From Lithobates sylvaticus (lineage: Eukaryota > Chordata > Amphibia > Anura > Ranidae): DNA of 64,000 bases. Of this stretch, positions 36,155 through 46,229 are shown one piece after another (position 1 is the stretch's first letter; the number at the start of each line of letters is the position of its first letter). The notes under the pieces are model-generated. The model was given only the letters and a program-made list of their open reading frames with translations. It searched no databases and was not told the DNA's origin. Made by a program: the position numbers and the translations under genes. The stretch lies in contig CM053030.1 in NCBI GenBank assembly GCA_028564925.1, positions 3,470,647 to 3,534,646 of the forward strand. Reading direction: 5' to 3'.

Positions 36155-37157
36155 CCACTTCAGCCCCGGACCAATTGGCAGCCAAAGGACCAGGCCCCTT
36201 TTTGCGATTCGACACTGCGTCGCTTTAACTGACAATTGCGCGGTCGTGCGACGTGGCTCCCAAACTAAATTGGCGTCCTTTTTTTCCCACAAATAGAGCT
36301 TTCTTTTGGTGGTATTTGATCGCCCCTGCGGTTTTTATTTTTTGCGCTATAAACAAAAATAGAGCGACAATTTTGAAAAAAATGCAATATTTTTTACTTT
36401 TTGCTATAATAAATATCCCCAAAAAATATATAAAAAAACATTTTTTTTTCCTCAGTTTTAGGCCGATACGTATTCTTCTACATATTTTTGGTAAAAAAAA
36501 AATCGCAATAAGCGATTATTGATTAGTTTTGCGCAAAAGTTATAGCGTTTACAAGATAGGGGATAGTTTTTATAGCATTTTTATTAATATTTTTTTTTTA
36601 TTAGTAATGGCGGCGATCAGCGATTTTTATTGCGACTGCGACATTTTGGCGGACACATCGGACATTTTTGACACATTTTTGGGACATTTGTCATTTATAC
36701 AGCAATCAATGCTATTTAAATGCACTGATTCCTGTATAAATGACAGTTGTAGTGAAGGGGTTAACCACTAGGGGGCGGGGAGGAGTCAGTGTGACGTGTT
36801 GTGTTTTTTTTACAGTAGGGGGGCGTGGCTGTACGTCTGACGTCATTGATCGGCGTTCCCGATGACAGGGAACCGCCGATCACTGACAGTCAGTGTAGGA
36901 AGCGCGGGGAGAGGTTTGTTTACATAGACCTCTCCCCGTTCTTCAGCTCCGTAACCCGATCGCGGGATACCAGCGGCGATCGGGTCCGCTGGTCCCGCGG
37001 CCGGGGTCACGGAGCTCCCGACCGGGTCGCGGGGGCGCCGCTGGCGGCGCGCGCGCGCCCCCCGGGCAGGCAAATTAAAGGGGACGTACAGGTACGTGCT
37101 TTTGCCTGCCCGTGCCATTCTGTAGACGTATATCTACATGAGGTGGTCGGGAAGCGG
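36155..37157 (+). mobile_element. TTAA-target non-autonomous DNA element, copy a (1003 bp)
   Basis: Flanked by TTAA at 36151-36154 and 37158-37161; ends CCACTTCAGCCCC and GGTCGGGAAGCGG are short inverted repeats. The other arm of the surrounding palindrome has an uninterrupted TTACATTAAGGCAG, an empty site showing one TTAA. TTAA targeting suggests a piggyBac-type source. The interior includes the shared block GCGCTATAAAC...CCACAAATAGAGCTTTC and a GC-rich right end. No transposase. Confidence 0.82.
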
Positions 37158-37183
37158 TTAAGGCAGAATATGCTTTAAAATTA

Positions 37184-38759
37184 CAGTGCCTTGAAAAAGT
37201 ATTCATACCCCTTGTAATTTCCCACATGTTGTCATGTCATAACCAAAAACGTAAATGTATTTTATTTGGATTTTATGTGATGGACCAACACAAAGTGTCA
37301 CATAATTGTGAAGTGGAAGGAAATTGATAAATGATACAAATAAATATGTGAAAAGTGTGTGGGGGGAGGGACATTTGTATTCAGCCCCCTTTACTCTGAT
37401 AACTAAAATCTAGTGGAACCAATTGCCTTCAGAAGTCACCTAATTAGTAAATAGAGTCCACCTGTGTGTCATTTAATCTCAGTATAAATACAGCTGTTCT
37501 GTGAAGCCCTCAGAGGTTTGTTAGAGAACCTTAGTGAACAAACAGCATCATGAAGGCCAAGGAACACACCAGACAGGTCAGGGATGAAGTTGTGGAGAAG
37601 TATAAAGCAGGGTTGGGTTATAATAATATCTCCCAAGCTTTGACCATCTCGCGGAGCTCTGTTCAATCCATCATCGGAAAATGGAAAGAGTATGGGCACA
37701 ACCGCAAACCTACCAAGACATGGCCGTCCACCTAAACTGACCCGGCCGGGCAAGGAGAGCATTCATCAGAGAAGAGCCAAGAGGTCCATGGTAACTCTGG
37801 AGGAGCTGCAGAGATCCACAGCTCAGGGGGGAGAGTCTGTCCACAGGACAACTATTAGTCGTGTTCTCCACAAATCTGCCCTTTATGGAAGAGTGACAAG
37901 AAGAAAGACATTGGAGAAAGAAAGTCATAAGAAGTCCTGTTTGTAGTTTGTGAGAAGCCATGTGGGGGAGGGGAGCAAACATGTGGAAGAAGGTGATCTG
38001 GTCACATGACACCAAAATTCAACTTTATGGTCTAAAAACAAAACGCTATGTGTGGGGGAAACTAACACTGCCCATCCCCCTGAACACACCATCCCCACCG
38101 TGAGACATGGTGGTGGCAGCATCATGTGGTGGGGATGGTTTTCTTCAGCAGGGACAGGGAAGCTGGTCAGAGTTGATGGGAAGATGGATGGAGACAAATA
38201 CAGGACAATCTTAGAAGAAAACCTGTTAGAGTCTTCAAAAGACTTGAGACTGGGGGGGAGGGTCACCTTCCAGCAGGACAACGACCCAAAACATACAGCC
38301 AGAGCTACAATGGAATGGTTTAGATCAAAGCATATTCATGTGTTAGAATGGCCCAGTCACAGTCCAGACCTAAATCACATTGAGAATCTGTGGCAAGACT
38401 TGAAAATTGCTGATCACAGACGCTCTCCATCCAATCTGACAGAGCTTGAGATATTTTACAAAGAAGAAGAATGAGCAGAAATGTCCTCTCTAGATGGGCA
38501 AAGCTGGTAGAGACACCCCCAAAAAGACTTGTAGAGAAAGGGGGTTCTACAAAGTATTGACTCTGGGGGGCGCCATACAAATGCCCCCCCCCCCCCACAC
38601 TTTTCACATATTTATTTGTATCATTTTCCTTCCACTTCACAATTATGTGACACTTTGTGTTGGTCCATCACATAAAATCCCAATAAAATACATTTATGTT
38701 TTTGGTTGTAACAAAATGTGGGAAATAACAAGGGGTATGAATACTTTTTCAAGGCACTG
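37184..38759 (+). mobile_element. Tc1-like transposon D, 1576 bp
   Basis: Ends CAGTGCCTTGAAAAAGTATT and its mirror, with long inverted repeats, for example GGATTTTATGTGATGGACCA at 37267 against TGGTCCATCACATAAAATCC at 38661. TA precedes the left end. The transposase lies on plus and is broken. Confidence 0.92.
37550..38474 (+). pseudogene. Tc1-like transposase of transposon D, broken
   Basis: It begins MKAKEHTRQVRDEVVEKYKA, a helix-turn-helix region, followed after a frame change near 37720 by GRPPKLTRPGK. The catalytic part has SHDTKIQLYG, then RHGGGSIMWWG, QQDNDPKHTARAT and SPDLNHIENLWQDLK, that is, DD34E. Frame changes near 37720 and 37920 and a premature stop near 38474 rule out a full product. 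Confidence 0.87.
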
Positions 38760-39035
38760 TGATTTTAAAGCATATTCTGCCTTAATGTAATATGTGTTAG
38801 GATTGAGAATCCTGTATATGAACATACAGTATCTGACAAAAGTAAGTACACCCCCTCAGTCACATTTTTGTAAATCTTTTCATGTGACAACACTGAAGAA
38901 ATGACACTTGTCTACAATGTAAAGTAGTGAGTGTACAGCTTGTATAACAGTGTAAATTTGCTGTCCCCTCAAAATAACTCAACACACAGCCATTAATGTC
39001 TAAACCGCTGGCAACAAAAGTCAGTACACCCCTAA

Positions 39036-39415
39036 TGCCGTGTACACACGGTTGGAATTCTTGTCAGAAAAAGCTCTGATGGTTTTCCCATCGGAATTCC
39101 GACAGAATTTCGCTCAAACTGTCTTGCCTACACGCGGTCACACCAAATTCCGAAGGTCAATAACACCGCGGCATAAAACACGTTCGGCGGCACTATAAAA
39201 GGGAAGTTTAATGCTTCCGAGCATGCGTCAGAATTTTGCGTGTCGGAACTGCATACACACGATCGGAAAATCCGATAGAAAGGTTTTCCGTCGGAAAAAT
39301 TAAGAACAGGTTCTCAATACAAAGTCCGTTGGAAATTCCGACAGAAAAAGACCGATGGGCGTACACACGGTCGGAAAATCCGATGGAAAGCTCCCATCGG
39401 ACTGTTTCCAGTTTC
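39036..39415. mobile_element. small element with GTGTACACACGG ends, nested in transposon B
   Basis: It interrupts transposon B. It starts ATGCCGTGTACACACGGTTGG and repeats TACACACGGTCGGAAAATCC and related words in both orientations. The same family (GTGTGTACGCGGCATG) occurs at 58038-58262. No coding sequence. Confidence 0.6.
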
Positions 39416-39856
39416 CAAGTGAAAATGTCCAAATTGGGCCCAAAGTGTCAATATTTTGTGTGGCCACCATTATTTTCCAGCACTGCCTTAACCCTCTTGG
39501 GCATGGAGGTCACCAGAGCTTCACAGGTTGTCACTGGAGTCCTCTTCCCCTCCTCCATGATGACATCACAGAGCTGGTGGATGTTGGAGACCTTGCGCTC
39601 CTCCACCTTCCATTTGAGGATGTCCCACAGATGATCAATAGGGTTTAGGTCGGGAGACATGCTTGGCCAGTCCATCACCTTTACCCTCAGCTTCTTTAGC
39701 AAGGCAGTGGTGGTCTTGGAGGTGTGTTTGGGGTGGTTATCATGTTGGAATACTGCCCTGCGGCCCAGTCTCTGAAGGGAGGGGATCATGCTCTGCTTCA
39801 GTATGTCACAGTACATGTTGGCATTCATGGTTCCCTCAATGATCTGTAGCCCCCCA

Positions 39857-40020
39857 GTGCCGGCAGCCAGGGCCGGGACAAGGGGTGGGCAGGAGGGACG
39901 GCTGCCCCTGGCGCAATGGTATATTGCAGGGTTAGGGGGCACCCTGAGCCTAACCCTAAGGGAAAGTAGGGCGCAGTTTGGCATCTTTGCCCTGGGCACT
40001 GTATGACCTTGTCTCGGCAC
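39857..40020. mobile_element. small insertion nested in transposon B
   Basis: About 160 bases beginning CAGGGCCGGGACAAGGGG and flanked by TGCCGGCAG on both sides, a likely 9-base target duplication. Includes CCTGAGCCTAACCCTAAG. The family was not identified. Confidence 0.5.
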
Positions 40021-40332
40021 TGCCGGCAGCACTCATGCCGCCCCAGACCATGACACTCCCACCACCATGCTTGACTGTAGACAAGACACACTTGTCTTTG
40101 TCCTCCTCACCTGGTTGCCCCCACACACGCTTGTCACCATCTGTCACTTGCAAAGATATAATAAAGTATTTACAAAAATGTCAGGGGTGTACTCACTTTT
40201 GTGAGATATTGTACATGTGTCAGTGTACAATGGTGCGGTGAACGGGATCAGAGATTTTCTTCCATATTTGTCTCTTTCTTTGAATTTTGACAAAGCATCT
40301 GTGTAATGTGATCTCCCCTCCTCTCTCTATAG

Positions 40333-40431
40333 GGACGTAGGGCTCGGAGGAATGATCTGTGTAAGGAAGTGGAGATGAAGGTCACTGGGAAGTCGATTCC
40401 GGGGGTGTACAGCTTCCTGAAAACAGAGTGA
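40333..40431 (+). CDS. RARRES2: chemerin, coding exon 4 (C-terminus)
   Basis: Acceptor CTCTCTCTATAG, then phase 0 GRRARRNDLCKEVEMKVTGK and SIPGVYSFLKTE, with stop TGA at 40429-40431. Cysteine 140 completes the six-cysteine set. SIPGVYSFL aligns with the human bioactive nonapeptide YFPGQFAFS, keeping Pro-Gly, an aromatic and Phe at the penultimate place. Only three residues (KTE) follow it, against six (KALPRS) in human, so the pro-segment to be trimmed is very short. A further donor, GGG|GTGAGT at 40436, follows the stop, hinting at an intron in the 3' untranslated region; direct read-through to 41479 is the alternative. Confidence 0.9.
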   Translation, partial: GRRARRNDLCKEVEMKVTGKSIPGVYSFLKTE

Positions 40432-40460
40432 GGGGGTGAGTGTGACGGAGATCTTGGAGT

Positions 40461-41217
40461 CAGTGGTGTAACTAGAACCTTCAGGGCCCCGGTGCAAGAA
40501 ACCATGAAGGGCCCCCCTGAACCTCAGCCGAGGCCGTTCCCTCCGAGTCCGGTGGTGGAACTCCAGGGCTCGGTCACAGGTACGACTTTTGTGAGCCCTG
40601 TAGTTCCACCACTGGTATCAGCAGTTTTTTTTATTATTTTTTTATAATTTTTTAGGAGTCCCGTTGGGGGACTTTGGTGAGATATCAGAGGTCTAAACAG
40701 ACCTATGATGTTACACCTTTGAGACAAAGAGGAAGAAGGGAAAGGGAAATTAGGTCCCTGTTCTCTGGGGAGAAGTGGGCCCTGGCCCCAGGAGAGATTG
40801 GGTCCTTGTCCTTAGGGGAGATGGGGTCCCTGTCCCCACGTAAGTAGGAGTCCCTGTCCCTAAGGGAAATCGGGTCCCTGTCCACTGGGGAGAAGTGGGC
40901 CCTGTCCCCAGGGAGATGGGGTCCCTGTACCCAGGGGAGAGATTGGGTCACTGACCTTAGAGGAGATGGGGTCCTTGTCCTCAGGTGAGAAGGGGTCCTT
41001 GTCCCCAAGGGAAATGGGGTCCCTGTCCTCTGGGAAGAAGTGGGTCCTGTTCCCAGAGGAGATGGGGTCCCTGTCCTTAGGGGAGATGGGGTCCCTGTCC
41101 CCATGTGAGAAGGGGTTCCTGCCCCCAAGGGAAATTGGGTCCCTGTCCACATTGGCCCCTTTCAGCACAGGGTCCGGTTGGCTCGCGACTGCTGCACCCC
41201 CTATAGTTACGCCCCTG
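40461..41217. mobile_element. hAT-type non-autonomous element just after the RARRES2 stop
   Basis: Ends CAGTGGTGTAACTAGAA and CTATAGTTACGCCCCTG are inverted repeats, with a perfect 8-base duplication CTTGGAGT at 40453-40460 and 41218-41225. The right half is a minisatellite, about 40740-41150, of a unit containing GGGGAGATGGGGTCCCTGTC. It lies either in the 3' untranslated region or in an intron within it. Confidence 0.87.
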
Positions 41218-41478
41218 CTTGGAGTGATCCGGAGGGATTGGATCCAGTGATTGAATACAATGTTCTATCAATGAATATCGAAGAATACAGCAGTCCGAGC
41301 TCTGGGTTGTCCAGCTGCTGTAACAAAGTATCCATATCAGACAACGGCGCACTGACCACCCATAGCAAAGCACAGCTGTGCTGCGGGAGCTATGAGGGCG
41401 CCCTCTGCTGGTCAACACTTGAAAATTCTGCTCCAGTGGCGATCCCCTGGCTTCATCCCACATCTTGAATCCCTGACC

Positions 41479-41484
41479 AATAAA
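41479..41484 (+). terminator. candidate RARRES2 poly(A) signal
   Basis: AATAAA in ACCAATAAAACATTG, the first canonical signal after the stop. It would be used if the last coding exon reads through the hAT-type element. A second AATAAA lies near 41532. Confidence 0.4.
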
Positions 41485-41539
41485 ACATTGTGCTGTAACA
41501 TATTCTGAGACTGGGGTGAGGATGTTAGTCAAATAAAGT

Positions 41540-42029
41540 GTAACTGCACTTAAATCTGACCTCCGGCCTCCCCTCTAGTCTTGCACAGGTGTACCGGCTC
41601 CTCTCCTGGAATGGAATGGCTTGCTCTGATTTCACTGCACACTGTGCACTTCTCACAGATAGATAGAGCCCACCTCATTTTGTGGTTAAAGGATGTCCAG
41701 CATCATCTAACCCTTTCCACCTCAGACTGTCTATGCCCGGCCTGCTCTTTTCATTCAATGCATTTTGGTTCTTACAATTATAAGGGTATTATGTAGGGTG
41801 GTCGGTATGCAAATGCAGCCTGCTTAGGAACGCCCACTGGACCACTCCTCCAGACTGACATTTACTCAGCAAGGCATTTGGATATTTGCAGAGATTCTAT
41901 TGATTACAGTCAGACAGACCCTGTCTGGTAGATGTGAAGTGAAGGCACAATAACTATTCAGTAACTGCTGCAGGTATTGAGGAAATATGACGGCCCTCAA
42001 GTACACCTAAAATAGACAGAAGAAAAGAG
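41540..42029. other. intergenic or 3' flank, nothing recognised
   Basis: Single-copy-looking sequence with no homologous exon or element that I can name. Confidence 0.4.
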
Positions 42030-43960
42030 TGACATGGACATGGATGGGTGGGAGCAGTAAGAGGGATGATATAGACAAGGTTGGGCATGAGGAGGGATAA
42101 TATGGACAAGGTTGGGCAGGAGCAGTAACAGGGATGATATGGACAGGGTTGGGCAGGAGAAGGAGAAGGGATGATATGGACAAGGTTGGGCAGGAGAAGG
42201 GATGATATGGACAAGGTTGGGCAGGAGCAGTAACAGGGATGATATGGACAGGGTTGGGCAGGAGAAGGAGAAGGGATGATATGGACAAGGTTGGGCAGGA
42301 GAAGGGATGATATGGACAAGGTTGGGCAGGAGCAAGAGGAGGGATGATATAGACAAGGTTGGGCATGAGGAGGGATAATATGGACAAGGTTGGGCAGGAG
42401 CAGTAGGAGGGATGATATGGACAAGGTTGGGCAGGAGCAGGAGAAGGGATGATATGGACAAGGTTGGGCAGGAGAAGGGATGATATGGACAAAGTTGGGC
42501 AGGAGCAGTAACAGGGATGATATGGACAAGGTTGGGCAGGAGCAGTAGAAGGGATGATATGGACAATGTTGGGCAGGAGAAGGGATGATACGGACAAGGT
42601 TGGGCAGGAGCAGGAGAAGGGATAACATTGACAGGGTTGGGCAGGAGGAGGGATGATATGGACAAGGTTGGGCAGGAGCAGTAGAAGGGATGATATGGAC
42701 AAGGTTGGGCAGAAGCAGGAGGAGGGATGATATAGACAAGGTTGGGCAGGAGCAGTGGGAGGGATGATATGGACAAGGTTGGGCAGGAGCAGTAGGAGGG
42801 ATGATATGGACGAGGTTGGGCAGGAGAAGGGATGATATGGACAAAGTTGGGCAGGAGAAGGGATGATATGGACAAAGTTGGGCAGGAGCAGGAGAAGGGA
42901 TGATATGGACAAGGTTGGGCAGGAGAAGGGATGATATGGACAAAGTTGGGCAGGAGAAGGGATGATATGGACAAAGTTGGGCAGGAGAAGGGATGATACG
43001 GACAAGGTTGGGCAGGAGCAGGAGAAGGGATAACATTGACAGGGTTGGGCAGGAGAAGGGATGATATGGACAAGGTTGGGCAGGAGCAGGAGAAGGGATG
43101 ATATGGACAAGGTTGGGCAGGAGCAGGAGAAGGGATAACATTGACAGGGTTGGGCAGGAGAAGGGATGATATGGACAAGGTTGGGCAGGAGCAGGAGAAG
43201 GAATGATATAGACAAGGTTGGGCAGGAGCAGGAGAAGGAATGATATAGACAAGGTTGGGCAGGAGCAGTAGAAGGGATAATATGGACAGGGTTGGGCAGG
43301 AGAAGGGATGATATGGACAAGGTTGGGCAGGAGCAGGAGAAGGGATGATATAGACAAGGTTGGGCAGGAGCAGTAGAAGGGATAATATGGACAGGGTTGG
43401 GCAGGAGAAGGGATGATATGGACAAGGTTGGGCAGGAGCAGTGGGAGGGATGATATGGATGTTGCTGGGCAGGAACAGGAGGAGGAACCCTCTTAATATA
43501 GACAAGGCAGGGCAGGAGCAGCAGGAGGGACAAATGGACAAGATTGGGTTTGAGCAGTAGGAAGGACATCATGTTCAAGTTTAGGCAAGAATAGTGCAGG
43601 ATGAGGGATCATATGGACAAGGTTGGGTAAGAGTAGTAGGTAGGACAGTACAGGGTTGGTAGGAATGGTAGGTTGGAAGTTATGGACAAGAATATGCAAG
43701 AACAGGAGGGACAATACAGACAAGATTGGGCAGGAGCAGTAGGTGGGATAATGGAAACAAGGTTGGGCAGGAGTAGTGATGATATGGACAAGGTTGGGTA
43801 GGAGCAGGAGGAGGGATCATATGGACAAGGTTGGGTAAAAGAACAAGGTTGGGTAGGAGTAGTAGGTAGGACAGTATGGACAAGGTTGGGTAGGAGTAGT
43901 AGGTAGGACAGTATGGACAAGGTTGGGCAGATTACGGGGGCATGATTAGGTTTTAGAATT
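42030..43960. repeat. minisatellite of mixed 24- and 36-base units
   Basis: Units start GGGATGATATGGACAAGGTTG and continue GGCAGGAG with an optional 12-base extension of the CAGTAGGAGGGA or CAGGAGAAGGGA type. The long minus-strand frames (HIIPSPAPAQPCP) are artefacts. The array becomes irregular after 43500. Confidence 0.9.
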
Positions 43961-44018
43961 TGGAACGTGCCCTCATTCTCCACACTGATTATTTCTCTGT
44001 CTTTGTTTTCTGCTCCAG

Positions 44019-44390
44019 TCTAGACGTTGGATGAGAAGATCCTGAATCCCGGGTACTGGAGAAGATACCATATACCCCGAGTCCGTCCTCCCCCTATAAT
44101 CCACTGTATCTGTATATATAGTATAAGAGCACTTCCATATGAATATTAGAGCCATAGTCCTGTAGAGGGTGATGTATGTACAGAAGGGTCACACTATTGT
44201 AGGATGGGAATTAGAGAGGTGACAATGAGGCCACCAGGAACTCCCTAAAACAACCCCCTCTTTCCTTCTATGTCATATCCTCCACCTCTTCTGGGAGTGT
44301 CTAATTACTGCCTGTGCTGGCCCAGCTACTCTGCCTCTCCCCTCACGTCCCTAAATGACATATACATAGCTGCTGGGGGAGGATTAAAGG
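44019..44390 (+). other. candidate 3' untranslated exon of RARRES2
   Basis: A strong acceptor, TTTGTTTTCTGCTCCAG, ends at 44018 and fits the donor at 40436. ATGAGAAGATCCTGA near 44031 resembles the candidate last exon of the chemerin-like gene at 7697. A variant poly(A) signal ATTAAA lies at 44383-44388; the first AATAAA is at 45140. The end given is therefore a guess. Confidence 0.3.
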
Positions 44391-44469
44391 GGAACATTGA
44401 GTGACAGCTCTGAGTTCTGAGGGCTGCTGACATCTCATCCAAGATGGCGGCACCCAGCAGCAGTCCTGT

Positions 44470-45125
44470 AGTATGTCTGCAGTCTCTGACCATCTCCTGC
44501 ACCATGTCTGCAGTCTCTGATCATCTCTTGTATCATGTCTGCAGTCTCTGATTGTCTCCTGTACTATGTCTGCAGTCTCTGACCATCTCCTGTACTATGT
44601 CTGCAGTCTCTGACCATCTCCTGTACTATGTCTGCAGTCTCTGACCATCTCTTGTACTATGTCTGCAGTCTCTGACCATCTCCTGTACTGTGTCTGCAGT
44701 CTCTGACCATCTCCTGTACTATGTCTGCAGTCTCTGACCATCTCTTGTACTATGTCTGCAGTCTCTGATCATCTCCTGCACTATGTCTGCAGTCTCTGAT
44801 TGTCTCCTGTACTATGTCTGCAGTCTCTGACCATCTCCTGTATTATGTCTGCAGTCTCTGATCATCTCCTGTACTATGTCTGCAGTCTCTGATCATCTCC
44901 TGTATTATGTTTGCAGTCTCTGACCATCTCCTGTATTATGTCTGCAGTCTCTGATCATCTCCTGTACTATGTCTGCAGTCTCTGACCATCTCCTGTATTA
45001 TGTCTGCAGTCTCTGATCATCTCCTGTACTATGTCTGCAGTCTCTGATCATCTCCTGTACCATGTCTGCAGTCTCTGATCATCTCCTGTACTATGTCTGC
45101 AGTCTCTGATCATCTCCTGTATTAT
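44470..45125. repeat. 31-base minisatellite
   Basis: About 21 copies of a unit with TCTGCAGTCTCTGACCATCT and CCTGTACTATG. It is unrelated to the 31-base repeat at the left edge. Confidence 0.93.
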
Positions 45126-45330
45126 GTCTGTAACTTAGAAATAAAGACAACCTAACTTTTGACGAATCCTTTATTAAAAAAATAAAAACCACCCCAAAAT
45201 GTTTCTTTGTTGTAAAGCCATCATCAATCAAGATGCCCGCCTTCCACCAACTCACTGAAAAAAGGAACCTGACGGCCCAGCGCACACAACCAACCCTGAT
45301 GGTACCTCATAAGAGATGGAACTTCTACCT

Positions 45331-45640
45331 TGAAAATATATGATGGACTTTATAGGCACTGAGATAAACATAATTAAATTAAAATGTAGGTATTTTTATT
45401 ACAAAAAAGTTTTGTGTGACATATCTAACAGGAAATATATATACTGTGATTGTCTTTTAAAAAACTGTGTGTCTGTTTTACATAAAAAAAATAAAATAAA
45501 AAAAGTAATAAAAATACTTAAATTTTAATTCAATTTTGTGTATCTCAGTGCCTATAAAAGTCCATCATATATTTTCAAGGCAATATTTCCAATTAAATTA
45601 GGATGTGGCACATTTCCATCAATCTTGTATCCACAGTGCC
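45331..45640. mobile_element. palindromic element (hairpin)
   Basis: The arms at 45331-45410 and 45505-45590 mirror each other (GAAAATATATGATGGACTTT and its reverse complement; GCACTGAGATAAACATAATT). A related fragment lies at 10935. No coding sequence. Confidence 0.75.
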
Positions 45641-46229
45641 ACCCTGTGGCGAAACAAATTCCTCTTTAGCTATATAAGGGAAGGGGTGAGGAAAGTGGCC
45701 ATCTTTGATCAATGATGTCACCATGACCATTGTTGGCCAATATCATTGACCAGATATGTCCAGCGGCCATATTTGGGCAGTGATGTCACTGCTACCCCCT
45801 GCCCCTTGCCTAAAAGTGGCAAAGATTCTCCATGGCATCAGTGATTCACCAGCAGCTCTCTATGGAACCAGTCAATCACCAGCAAGCCATCATATATAGA
45901 AGCCTCATAATTGACTCTTGCATCCCCTGTAGTACATACTAACAATTCGTTCGGTTCAAGCTCCTCAGAGTCTGTTGTGTTGAAGGTGGAGTCCCTGTTA
46001 GAGCACTATGGTCCTGCAACATAAAAAGCGCAGTTTGAGTTTTAGAAACTCAAAGAACCTGTATCATTCACTTGCCATGAGGAAGTTTGACCCCCTAAAA
46101 TACATCTTTCTTATTGGTGGTTTCCCAGCAAACTCTCATCAGTTTCACTTTCCACAACTGGGGCTAAAGATAAATCAAGTGGTGGGAGGGGGACTGGATG
46201 GTTGGAGTTTATGTAGAGTGCTGCTTAAG
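45641..46229. other. intergenic, nothing recognised
   Basis: Single-copy-looking. A 70-codon frame from 46008 runs into the repeat that follows and has no recognisable domain. Confidence 0.4.

Larger units (their letters stand above)
36108..38826. mobile_element. palindromic element with arms at both ends, holding two later insertions
   Basis: The left arm (36108-36154 and 37158-37183) and right arm (38760-38826) are reverse complements: GTTCATATACGGGATTCTCA mirrors TGAGAATCCTGTATATGAAC, and GGCAGAATATGCTTTAAAAT mirrors ATTTTAAAGCATATTCTGCC. The left arm is split by the TTAA element at 36155. Tc1-like element D fills the centre. Confidence 0.75.
38827..40213 (-). mobile_element. Tc1-like transposon B, internally deleted copy with two nested insertions
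   Basis: Left end CAGTATCTGACAAAAGTAAG, right end TTTTGTGAGATATTG. The minus strand carries the catalytic half of the transposase (39448-40150, ending NNGGHTKY), broken by an insertion at about 39857-40020. The DNA-binding half is missing. Another element sits at about 39036-39415. It ends 120 bases before RARRES2 exon 4. Confidence 0.85.

Noticed and set aside
39944-39962. Interstitial telomere-like sequence (CCTAACCCTAAG)
   Set aside because: Only about two imperfect units inside a small insertion; not a telomeric block.
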